DNA of 34,858 nt from positions 1 through 34,858 of the forward strand of contig JAFTUH010000004.1 of the NCBI GenBank assembly GCA_017466375.1, written 5' to 3'. Position 1 is the first letter of the stretch, and each line of letters opens with the position of its first letter. Of the stretch, positions 7,079 through 14,068 are shown piece by piece. The notes beneath the pieces are model-generated. The model worked only from the letters and a program-made list of their open reading frames with translations, searched no databases and was not told the origin of the DNA. The position numbers and the translations under genes are program-made. The DNA is from Clostridia bacterium. Lineage in GTDB: Bacteria; Bacillota; Clostridia; Oscillospirales; CAG-272.

Positions 7079-7705
7079 ATGAAGAAATGTGTGAAATGCG
7101 GCGCGGTCCAGTCGGACGGGAGAAGCTTGTGCATCGACTGCGGCGCGCTTCTCGGAGAGAGTGTGAGCGAGGCGGAAAAAGCACGCACTGAGGCGGAGCT
7201 TTCCGACACGATCGATACAATGGGGGACAGAATGGAGGATTTCCACGTCCCTCTGCATGAGCGTGTGCTCGGCATCGTGAGCATCGTGCTTGCTGTATTG
7301 TGTTTGCTGTCCGTTTGGATAAGCGGCGCGCGGCTTGGGGAGATCAGGCAGGAACGGTTCGTCTCGGTCGGTCGGATTGACGACGGAAGCGGTGTGGAGG
7401 ACTTCTTGTGGATCGATGAAATAATCGAAGCGGATGCCGCGACAGTTGCCGCAATCAGAGAGTCCGAATCGCTGGAACGCGCTCTTTTATTCGGTTTGAT
7501 CGGTGCGTTTTGCTTCGGTGTGGCGGCGGCGCTGTTTCTGATCCCGAAGCTCGTGTGGTGTTTGTCCACGCTTCGCTATCGGCTGTGGTTTGATTACGAC
7601 GGAACACCGTCTGCCTTTGCGCTCGGCGTGTATAAGGTTTTGAAATATACCTTTTTTGTCCTCGGATGCCTTGCGGTGTTTGCCGTGGTTTCCAGTATGT
7701 TTTAA
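7079..7705 (+). CDS. Zinc-ribbon membrane protein of unknown function
   Basis: A 208-aa protein starting with a zinc ribbon, CVKCG and CIDCG (Cys4, Cys7, Cys18, Cys21), then a charged linker. Three hydrophobic segments follow: about residues 62-85, 138-162 and 186-207. The middle section between the first two segments is acidic and probably outside the membrane. I do not recognise a named family. AAGGAG stands 6 bases before the ATG at 7079. It is the first gene after the Mn2+ riboswitch; usual targets of that riboswitch are Mn exporters (MntP, P-type ATPases, TerC or UPF0016 proteins), and this is none of them. A role in metal sensing or membrane metal stress is inference only. Confidence 0.75.
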   Translation: MKKCVKCGAVQSDGRSLCIDCGALLGESVSEAEKARTEAELSDTIDTMGDRMEDFHVPLHERVLGIVSIVLAVLCLLSVWISGARLGEIRQERFVSVGRIDDGSGVEDFLWIDEIIEADAATVAAIRESESLERALLFGLIGAFCFGVAAALFLIPKLVWCLSTLRYRLWFDYDGTPSAFALGVYKVLKYTFFVLGCLAVFAVVSSMF

Positions 7706-7715
7706 GGAGATACAT

Positions 7716-8771
7716 ATGCAGATTATTTCCGTCACCGCTTCGGGCGGTGAGATTCGTTTTCAGCTGGATGCGCCGGTGGATGCGCACAAGATCCGCGTCT
7801 CACTTTTTCCTGCCGCTGTCGGTGAGGAGGGCGAGATCTGTTCTCTCACGATGACGGTCACGGGAGAATCTTTCATGCTGTCCCGACGCTTGTCGGGAAA
7901 GGACGGCATCACCTGCCGCTACGTCGTCACGGATGCATCGGGCGAGGTCGAGGGCAAAAAATACGTCGAAATTCTCTCGGACGCCCCCGATTTGCCTGCA
8001 TCGGAAACGTGCGTACAGTCGGTCGTGTGGGATGTCGAGGATGTCCCTACCGTGCTTGCGGACGGGGTGAAGCATGCCGCCGTGTTTGTAAACCTTTCCG
8101 ATCTGCTCATGATGTATCCCGAGGGGGAGAACACGCTCTACTATCGTATGGACGGGCGCGATTATTACGTGCGGAAAGCGGTTGCGGAGTATCTGGATGC
8201 CTGCGTCCGCCCGCTGACTGAAGCAGGCGTGTCGGTGACGCTTGTGCTTTTGAACGCACGTGAGTGGATCGGACGCGCGTCCGATCGGTTTTGGGAGACG
8301 GTTGTCCATCCCTCCGATACGGCGGCGGAGTACGCTCGCTTTGATACGGTGCGCGAGTCGGGATGTGCGTATTTCCGTGCGTTTGTCACGTTCCTCGCGG
8401 AGAGATACCGCCCGTTCGGCATGGCGATCGGCTGTGACGTGAACGGGATGGCGGATGCACCGCTGGAAAGCTTCGCGGAGGAGTATATCACCGCACTTCG
8501 TGTGGCGTATCAGTGTGTATCTTCGCTCGGTACACGCGTGTATGCGGCGATCGATACAAACTTTGCTGAAAAGGGAGAGCGAGGTCACGCAGGACGCGAT
8601 TTGCTCTCGGCTTTGGCGGGCTTTTCGCTGATCGAGGGCGAATTACCGTGGGGTGTTGCCGTGCGTGCGGATACGGATACCGATGCGATTGACGCTTTTC
8701 TCAAAACGGCGGAGCTTATGCACGGCGGCGAGCGGCGCGCTTTGCTGATACTTCCCGCGGATGCGGAATAA
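7716..8771 (+). CDS. DUF5722-like protein
   Basis: A 351-aa protein with an N-terminal beta-rich domain (1-110) and a C-terminal region resembling DUF5722 proteins. The similarity covers KHAAVFVNLSDLL, TLYYRMDGRDYYVRK, GVSVTLVLLN, YFRAFVTFLAERY, a GCDVNGMAD position where relatives have a G-N-E-V-N motif, and a segment ending RVYAAID. DUF5722 looks like a glycosidase-type TIM barrel, but the Glu of the usual NEVN motif is absent here, so enzymatic activity is doubtful. There is no signal peptide. The ATG at 7716 follows AAGGAGA. It sits 10 bp after the zinc-ribbon gene in the same operon. Family assignment is moderately sure; function is unknown. Confidence 0.6.
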   Translation: MQIISVTASGGEIRFQLDAPVDAHKIRVSLFPAAVGEEGEICSLTMTVTGESFMLSRRLSGKDGITCRYVVTDASGEVEGKKYVEILSDAPDLPASETCVQSVVWDVEDVPTVLADGVKHAAVFVNLSDLLMMYPEGENTLYYRMDGRDYYVRKAVAEYLDACVRPLTEAGVSVTLVLLNAREWIGRASDRFWETVVHPSDTAAEYARFDTVRESGCAYFRAFVTFLAERYRPFGMAIGCDVNGMADAPLESFAEEYITALRVAYQCVSSLGTRVYAAIDTNFAEKGERGHAGRDLLSALAGFSLIEGELPWGVAVRADTDTDAIDAFLKTAELMHGGERRALLILPADAE

Positions 8772-8782
8772 CGGAGGGACGT

Positions 8783-9538
8783 ATGTACAATTTTTTTGCC
8801 GATGAATCTGCCCGTGCGGGTGACTGCTACCATATCACGGGCGCGGATTATAACCATATAAAAAACGTGCTCCGTATGCGCGTCGGGGAGGAATTCCTTG
8901 TGAGCGCGGGCGGGGTAAGCGCACTGTGCCGTCTTGTGCGGTACGAGGGCGAAACGGTCGTCTGCGAGATCGTGGAGGAGAACTGCCGCGACACGAATCT
9001 GCCCGTCAAGCTGTACCTGTTTCAGGGACTGCCGAAAAGCGACAAAATGGAACTCATTATTCAGAAAGCGGTCGAACTCGGGGTTGCGGAGATCATCCCT
9101 GTGGAGATGCACCGCTGTGTTGTGAAGCTGGATGAAAAGAAAAAGCCGCAGAAGCGCGCCCGCTGGCAGGCGATCGCGGAGAGCGCGGCGAAGCAGAGCA
9201 AGCGAAACGTAATCCCCGAAGTATCGGAGGTGCTTTCCTATAAGGCGGCGATGGCGCGTGCCGCAGAGATGGACGTTTTGCTCGTCCCGTACGAGAACAA
9301 GGATGGCATGGCGGCAACGAAGGATGCGCTCGGGAGAATCCGCGCGGGGATGTCCGTCGGAATTCTGATCGGCGCGGAGGGCGGCTTTGAGGAAAAAGAG
9401 GTTGCCGCTGCGATCGAGGCAGGCGGTGTGCCGATCTCCCTCGGCAAGCGGATCCTCCGCACGGAGACGGCGGCGATTACGGCGGTCGGTATGTGCATGC
9501 TGTACGCCGAGATGCAGCTTTCGGAGGGCGGACAATGA
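8783..9538 (+). CDS. rsmE: 16S rRNA (uracil1498-N3)-methyltransferase RsmE
   Basis: A 251-aa SPOUT-class methyltransferase that modifies U1498 of 16S rRNA using S-adenosylmethionine. It has the N-terminal PUA-like domain with HIKNVLRMRVGEE, the middle LPKSDKMELIIQKAVELGV and the C-terminal trefoil knot with IGAEGGFEEKEV and LGKRILRTETAA. Length and motifs are those of the family. GGAGG precedes the ATG. Its TGA overlaps the ATG of the next gene (ATGA), so the two rRNA methyltransferases are translationally coupled. Confidence 0.95.
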   Translation: MYNFFADESARAGDCYHITGADYNHIKNVLRMRVGEEFLVSAGGVSALCRLVRYEGETVVCEIVEENCRDTNLPVKLYLFQGLPKSDKMELIIQKAVELGVAEIIPVEMHRCVVKLDEKKKPQKRARWQAIAESAAKQSKRNVIPEVSEVLSYKAAMARAAEMDVLLVPYENKDGMAATKDALGRIRAGMSVGILIGAEGGFEEKEVAAAIEAGGVPISLGKRILRTETAAITAVGMCMLYAEMQLSEGGQ

Positions 9539-10899
9539 TCACACTTCCCGCCTCCTATGAAAAACGGATGCGCACACTGCTCGGTGATGGATTTGATACG
9601 TATCTTGCCGCACTGAACGAGCCGCCTGTACGCGCTTTCCGCGTCAATACGGACAAGATTTCCGCAGAGGATTTCGAGAAGATCAGCGATATCCCCGCGG
9701 AAAAGATTCCATATGTCGAAAACGGATACTATTTCGACAGCGACGGCATCGGCAATCACCCGTTTCATCATGCGGGGATGATCTACGTGCAGGAGCCGGC
9801 GGCGATGGCACCGGCAGAGTGTATCGATATTGATCCGTCGTGGAAGGTGCTCGATCTGTGCGCCGCGCCGGGCGGTAAAAGCACCCAGCTCAGAAACAAA
9901 CTCGGCGCGGACGGCGTGCTCGTCTCCAACGAGATCATCCCGTCCAGATGCCGCATCCTTACGGGCAACGTCGAACGGCTCGGGCTGACGAATACGGTCA
10001 CGACGTGCCTGACGACGGAGCAGATCGCCCAGCGATTCCCGAAGACGTTCGATCTGATTATGGCGGATGCGCCGTGCTCCGGTGAGGGGATGTTCCGCAA
10101 AGAGGAAAACGCGATCCCCGAATGGAGCGAGGAGAACGTGCGCACGTGTGCCGTCAGACAGGCAGAGATTCTCGATAACGCCGCCCGTGCGCTGAAGGAC
10201 GGCGGATATGTTGTGTACGCGACGTGCACATTCTCTCTTGAAGAAAACGAGATGACAGTGGATGCGTTTCTCTCCCGCCATCCCGAATTTGAGCTTGTAC
10301 CCGTGCGCGATTGCGTGCGCGATCACACCGCGGACGGCATCTCCTTTGACGGATGTCGGTGCAAAAATCTGCACGATGCGCGCAGGTTTTATCCGCATAC
10401 GGGACGCGGCGAGGGACAGTTTATGGCGCTCTTGCACAGCACTGTCGAGCCCGGCGAATCCCGGAGAGGGAAGAGCATGGCTCCCAAAAAAGAGAAGCTC
10501 CCGCCGAGCCTGTTCGCATTTCTCGATGAGACGCTCACAGAATATGACCGCGATCACGTGCAGATGTACAACGGAAATCCCGCGTATTTCACGCCCGATT
10601 TTCCCGTGCCGGCAGGTACGGCGTTCTGCCTCGGCGTCACGATCGGGGAGGATAAGGGAAAATATATCCAGCCGCATCACCAGTTTTTCATGGCAATGGG
10701 AAAATCGTTCAAACGGAAAATCGAGCTTGCGGACGATCCGGCGGCGCTCACTGCCTATCTCCGCGGCGAGGAGATTTCCGCCTCCTGTGAAAACGGATGG
10801 GCGGTCATCACCGTGCACGGATGCACCGTCGGCGGCGTCAAGGTCAGCGGCGGCCGTGCAAAGAATCATTATCCGAAGGGACTGAGACTGAAAAAATGA
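9535..10899 (+). CDS. RsmF/NOL1-type rRNA m5C methyltransferase
   Basis: A 454-aa RsmB/RsmF-family enzyme that methylates cytosine C5 in rRNA with S-adenosylmethionine. Seen: an N-terminal RNA-binding part, the SAM motif VLDLCAAPGGKST (105-117), the motif DAPCSGEGMFRK with Cys181, the catalytic TCTFS with Cys231, and a C-terminal domain ending in YPKGLRLKK that is typical of the RsmF group in Firmicutes. ATG 9535 is preferred to the upstream in-frame ATG at 9493 because GGAGGG lies 6 bases before it and it overlaps the rsmE stop. The exact target base is not deducible. Confidence 0.92.
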   Translation: MITLPASYEKRMRTLLGDGFDTYLAALNEPPVRAFRVNTDKISAEDFEKISDIPAEKIPYVENGYYFDSDGIGNHPFHHAGMIYVQEPAAMAPAECIDIDPSWKVLDLCAAPGGKSTQLRNKLGADGVLVSNEIIPSRCRILTGNVERLGLTNTVTTCLTTEQIAQRFPKTFDLIMADAPCSGEGMFRKEENAIPEWSEENVRTCAVRQAEILDNAARALKDGGYVVYATCTFSLEENEMTVDAFLSRHPEFELVPVRDCVRDHTADGISFDGCRCKNLHDARRFYPHTGRGEGQFMALLHSTVEPGESRRGKSMAPKKEKLPPSLFAFLDETLTEYDRDHVQMYNGNPAYFTPDFPVPAGTAFCLGVTIGEDKGKYIQPHHQFFMAMGKSFKRKIELADDPAALTAYLRGEEISASCENGWAVITVHGCTVGGVKVSGGRAKNHYPKGLRLKK

Positions 10900-11480
10900 G
10901 CAAACGAAAAAAGATCCTTTCGCTGTTTCTCGCGTTTCTGAAGATCGGCGCGTTCACGTTCGGCGGCGGTTACGCCATGATCGCGCTTTTGGAGGCGGAA
11001 TTTGTGACGAAGCGCGGCTGGCTCGATAAGGATGAGTTTCTGAACATCGTCGCGATCGCGGAATCGACGCCCGGTCCGATCGCCATTAACGCCGCGACGT
11101 ATATCGGATACAAAAATGCGGGCGTGCTCGGATCAGTCGCCGCAACGGTTGGTGTTGTCCTGCCGTCGTTTGTGATTATCTATGTGATCTCGCTGTTTTT
11201 TGACGCGTTTTTGTCTCTTGCGTACGTCGCGTATGCGTTCCGCGGGATTCAGGTCTGCGTCGTTTGGCTGATTCTTTCTGCCGGGCTGAAAATGCTGAAA
11301 GGGCTTGAGAAAACGCCGCTGAACGTCTGTGTCCTCGCGCTCTCCGTCCTTTTCATGCTTATTACCTCGCTGTTCGCTGTCAGGTTTTCGACGGTGCTGT
11401 TCATCCTTTTCTGCGGATGTATCGGACTGGCGGTTTACTTGCTCGGACTGCTCCGCGGCGGGAAGGGGGCAGGCAAATGA
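10896..11480 (+). CDS. Short chromate transporter, ChrA subunit 1
   Basis: A 194-aa one-domain CHR-family membrane protein with the family motifs KIGAFTFGGGYAMI, AIAESTPGPIAIN and a VLPSFVI helix, and about five to six hydrophobic segments. Short CHR proteins occur as adjacent pairs (YwrA/YwrB in B. subtilis) that work together in exporting chromate. The ATG overlaps the stop of the methyltransferase gene by four bases (ATGA), and its own stop overlaps the next start in the same way. It belongs to the operon headed by the Mn2+ riboswitch, so its real substrate could be related to Mn2+ stress rather than chromate (inference). Confidence 0.9.
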   Translation: MSKRKKILSLFLAFLKIGAFTFGGGYAMIALLEAEFVTKRGWLDKDEFLNIVAIAESTPGPIAINAATYIGYKNAGVLGSVAATVGVVLPSFVIIYVISLFFDAFLSLAYVAYAFRGIQVCVVWLILSAGLKMLKGLEKTPLNVCVLALSVLFMLITSLFAVRFSTVLFILFCGCIGLAVYLLGLLRGGKGAGK

Positions 11481-12055
11481 TCTTACTGGAACTGTTTTTC
11501 ACGTTTTTGAAGATCGGTGCGCTCTCCTTCGGCGGCGGCATGGGCATGATCTCCCTCATTCGTGAGGAGGTGCTCGGACACGGCTGGATGACGGAAGCGG
11601 ATCTTCTCAACATGATCGCCGTCGCGGAATCGACGCCCGGACCGATCGCGGTGAATATCGCCACGTTTATCGGTGCCGATGAGGGCGGGATCGCGGGCGC
11701 GGCGCTTGCCACGCTCGGCGTTGTTCTTCCGTCGTTTGTGATCATTCTCGTGATCGCCGCACTGGTGAAGAATCTGCTCAAATACGAGGGGGTCAAGGCA
11801 TTCCTCGGCGGTGTGCGCCCGTGCGTGATCGGACTGATCCTCGCGGTCGCCGCCACGCTTGGACTCGGCACGCTTTTGGGAATCGGCAAAATCGGAGACG
11901 CGCTCACCGTTGACTGGCGGGGCATTGCGATCTTTGCCGCCGTTGCCGTCTCCGCCGCGGTTTTGAAGAAAATCCGCAAAAAGCCCGTCTCCCCGATCGT
12001 CATGATCCTTATCTCCGCCGTCCTCGGCATGATTCTCTATCCGATCGGCGTGTAA
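11477..12055 (+). CDS. Short chromate transporter, ChrA subunit 2
   Basis: A 192-aa partner of the preceding gene, with KIGALSFGGGMGMI, AVAESTPGPIAVN and TLGVVLPSFVII, and a different C-terminal half rich in short hydrophobic helices. The two halves together correspond to the two domains of the long ChrA proteins. ATG 11477 overlaps the previous TGA. It is the last gene of the operon, followed at once by a strong terminator. Confidence 0.9.
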   Translation: MILLELFFTFLKIGALSFGGGMGMISLIREEVLGHGWMTEADLLNMIAVAESTPGPIAVNIATFIGADEGGIAGAALATLGVVLPSFVIILVIAALVKNLLKYEGVKAFLGGVRPCVIGLILAVAATLGLGTLLGIGKIGDALTVDWRGIAIFAAVAVSAAVLKKIRKKPVSPIVMILISAVLGMILYPIGV

Positions 12056-12060
12056 ATGAA

Positions 12061-12096
12061 AAAGCATTGAACCGTACCGTTCAATGCTTTATTTTT
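12061..12096. terminator. Bidirectional terminator between chrA pair and XRE gene
   Basis: AAAGCATTGAAC (12061-12072) pairs with GTTCAATGCTTT (12079-12090) around six bases and is followed by ATTTTTC. The stop codon of the convergent XRE gene (12089-12091) lies in the stem's right edge. Confidence 0.85.
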
Positions 12097-12289
12097 CGTC
12101 TGTCCGCCCAAGCAGATAATCGAGCGAAACGTCAAAATAATCGGCGAATTTCACCAGCGTTTCGTAGTCCGCCTCGCGTTCCATGTTTTCGTATCGGCTG
12201 ATCGAGTTCTGATTCATGTGCAAGTCCAGCGCGAGCTTGATTTGCGATACCCCGCGTTCTTTCCGCAATTTTTTCAGACGAAATTCCAC
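12089..12289 (-). CDS. XRE-family transcription regulator (66 aa)
   Basis: A minimal Cro/CI-type protein consisting only of the HTH domain. MEFRLKKLRKERG is helix 1, VSQIKLALDLHMNQNSISRYEN is the helix-turn-helix with the recognition helix QNSISRYEN, and the end is VSLDYLLGRTDEK. The start is GTG (12287-12289) with AAGGGGAA about 6 bases upstream. It is divergent from a membrane-protein gene pair, and the interval holds two palindromes that fit an XRE dimer, so it probably represses that pair and perhaps itself. Confidence 0.85.
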   Translation of the reverse strand: MEFRLKKLRKERGVSQIKLALDLHMNQNSISRYENMEREADYETLVKFADYFDVSLDYLLGRTDEK

Positions 12290-12316
12290 GTTGTTCCCCT
12301 TTTTTCAAGAATACTC

Positions 12317-12367
12317 TTGACTTTATTATACCGCTTTGGTATAATGGATATATCCCGTTTTGGGATA
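12317..12367 (+). promoter_or_regulatory. Promoter with two palindromic operators
   Basis: TTGACT (12317-12322) and TATAAT (12340-12345) are 17 bp apart. The palindrome ATTATACC-N5-GGTATAAT (12325-12345) fills the spacer and includes the -10; its left arm also reads as a TATAAT on the minus strand toward the XRE gene. A second palindrome, TATCCC-N5-GGGATA (12351-12367), covers the start of transcription. Both positions would block RNA polymerase. Confidence 0.65.
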
Positions 12368-12391
12368 AATATGGTTTAAGGAGACAAAGGT

Positions 12392-12775
12392 ATGTTTAAT
12401 GAAATCGGAAAGAAAATCAAAGGATTGGCATCGGTTATTGCATGGATCGGGATCATTGCGTCGGCGATTATGGGATTTATCACAATGGAACTCAGCTTTT
12501 TCACAGGACTATTGATTATCGCCATCGGTGCACTTGCTTCATGGGTAGGGTCGTTCCTTCTGTACGGATTCGGTGAGCTGGTGGACAATTCCACAGTGAT
12601 CGCGTTCCAGCTTATGGTACATAAGGAGGAAGGGTCTACAAAGCAGCGGAAACAAGCATCTGATGAAGAAATAGCGGACAAGAATTTAAGAGAAGCCAAG
12701 CGCCGAGCCATGCAGGAACTGCGTGACAATATGTTTATTACTGAAGAAGAATATACAGAGGCACTGAAAAAATGA
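12392..12775 (+). CDS. Small membrane protein with SHOCT-like tail
   Basis: A 127-aa protein with two adjoining membrane helices (about residues 12-32 and 36-60), a charged middle part, and a C-terminal amphipathic stretch, RRAMQELRDNMFITEEEYTEALKK, split as ...MQELRDNM and FITEEEYTEALKK. This has the pattern of the SHOCT motif (short C-terminal domain, often involved in oligomerisation). AAGGAG lies 8 bases before the ATG. Its TGA overlaps the start of the next gene (ATGA). The pair is divergent from an XRE gene with operators between. Function unknown; induced by loss of repression, by inference. Confidence 0.7.
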   Translation: MFNEIGKKIKGLASVIAWIGIIASAIMGFITMELSFFTGLLIIAIGALASWVGSFLLYGFGELVDNSTVIAFQLMVHKEEGSTKQRKQASDEEIADKNLREAKRRAMQELRDNMFITEEEYTEALKK

Positions 12776-13614
12776 ACACGAAACAGGTTTGGAAAAGTAT
12801 ATTGAGATATGTGCTTTTGGTATCGGTCATGTTTTTGTTGTCTTTTTATTTATATGAAATAGCAGGAAGCATGTCAGCACTTTCACGGCTTGTAAAAGAA
12901 ATATCAGAAGGTTATTATAACCGACTCGGTGCACCGGAAGCACTTATATGTTATTATATTCTCGATTTGTTTTGTTGCGTTCTGTTTATTTTGTCGGGCT
13001 TTTTCTTTGTGCGATGGCGTCTCTTTTGTGCAAAGAAAAAATTTGCCGTTATTGGCAGTGCTTGCCTTGTGGGATATGTTTTGTTAGGCTTTTTTGCAAT
13101 GATAGTTTTGTATAGTCATATGGGAGGTTCGTCTGCGATAGAGAACCTCCAATATGTGCTGAAATCATTGATAGATATGTTAGAAATGTACTTTTTTTCA
13201 AATTTTTACAATCTATCTTGTCTTTTGATTGGAATTGCGGTATTTGTTTTTGCTCTCCTTTCTCCAAAAGGAAAGAAATATGCCTGTATCCCGTTTTTTG
13301 TATGGACAGTAGCGGTGCTTGTTTCTTTTCTGATGAGAGCAAAGTTGTATTTTCAGGAGTTTCAAGTATATTATATTGAATTAATTTATTATTTTCTTCT
13401 CATTCTTTTCACTGTATCTATGGGGGCGCATATCCTTACCGATGCGGGGCTTCTTCGGAAAAAGGATTCCGAAGCGGTGTATGATTCGACCCAAATTGCT
13501 TCTCGAATTAATTTTTATCTAAATAATTTGCAGAAACGGTATGAGTATGGCGAACTGACAGAAGAAGAATATCGAATGCAGCGAATGGAACTTCTGAAAG
13601 GCATTATGGAATAA
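12772..13614 (+). CDS. Multi-spanning membrane protein with SHOCT-like tail
   Basis: A 280-aa protein with about six hydrophobic segments (near residues 13-32, 58-80, 90-112, 145-163, 170-190 and 203-222). It ends in a cytosolic tail NNLQKRYEYGELTEEEYRM that again has the SHOCT pattern, like its upstream partner. Codon use is more AT-rich than in the surrounding core genes, which points to horizontal acquisition. It starts inside the stop of the preceding gene, so the two are coupled and probably form one complex. I recognise no named family. Confidence 0.7.
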   Translation: MNTKQVWKSILRYVLLVSVMFLLSFYLYEIAGSMSALSRLVKEISEGYYNRLGAPEALICYYILDLFCCVLFILSGFFFVRWRLFCAKKKFAVIGSACLVGYVLLGFFAMIVLYSHMGGSSAIENLQYVLKSLIDMLEMYFFSNFYNLSCLLIGIAVFVFALLSPKGKKYACIPFFVWTVAVLVSFLMRAKLYFQEFQVYYIELIYYFLLILFTVSMGAHILTDAGLLRKKDSEAVYDSTQIASRINFYLNNLQKRYEYGELTEEEYRMQRMELLKGIME

Positions 13615-13732
13615 GGCGATCATAGCGAGTTAGCGGAGGGGAATATCCTTGCCAATGTGCTGATCGGTGCAAAAAGTAAAAAGATACTCCCAATTACCTT
13701 ATGTGTTCTCACTGATATTCGGCACATCAAAG
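13615..13732. other. Short non-coding stretch after the membrane module
   Basis: No open frame with a ribosome site and no convincing terminator stem was seen directly after the stop codon at 13614. The next recognisable structure is the palindromic repeat. Confidence 0.4.
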
Positions 13733-13883
13733 CCCCCTCCGAACGAGATGCGACTATATCTCGGGGAGGTGGCACGCGAAGTGTGACGGAAGGAGTCTGC
13801 GTAACGATACAATTTAGCAGAATATGTCGTAGGCGAGCTCTCCCTCAGTCGCCAAAGGCGACAGCTCCCTCCCGGAGGGAGCC
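13733..13883. repeat. Dispersed palindromic repeat (clostridial CTCCCTC type)
   Basis: Three nested palindromic pieces. CCTCC with CGAGAT, an 8-base loop, ATCTCG and GGAGG make up the left part (about 13736-13768). GTCGCC/GGCGAC (13848-13862) and GCTCCCTC/GAGGGAGC (13864-13882) make up the right part. Between them lies GGCACGC...GTGTGACGGAAGGAG, roughly a decayed inverted counterpart of the right-hand sequence. Elements with this CTCCCTC-hairpin-GAGGGAGC layout recur across many gut Clostridia genomes and are probably non-autonomous mobile repeats. No coding content. Confidence 0.6.
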
Positions 13884-13943
13884 GCATAAACCCCGTCAGT
13901 CATCCGTGAACACATTGCCGAATTGGGACAAACGATAAAACCA

Positions 13944-13985
13944 AAAGATGCCACACCTTACGATGCGGCATCTTTATCTTTTTGG
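13944..13985 (+). terminator. Terminator-like hairpin
   Basis: AAAGATGCC (13944-13952) pairs with GGCATCTTT (13967-13975) around a 14-base loop, followed by ATCTTTTT. It would stop readthrough into the glycosidase gene. Confidence 0.7.
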
Positions 13986-14004
13986 CTGATTTTTTTCGAA
14001 TTGC

Positions 14005-14033
14005 TTGACCGCGTACGACGGATGTGCTATAAT
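14005..14033 (+). promoter_or_regulatory. Promoter of the GH3 gene
   Basis: TTGACC (14005-14010) and TATAAT (14028-14033) are 17 bp apart; transcription starts near 14040. Confidence 0.8.
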
Positions 14034-14068
14034 GCAGACAGATGAATCATCCCCACGGAGGTATCTGT

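Noticed and set aside
13916..13929. TGCCGAATTGGGA, one mismatch from the tRNA-Gln end repeat
   Set aside because: Only 13 bases match, none of the rest of the unit follows, and it lies 3.6 kb away from the array. It could be a relic but chance cannot be excluded.
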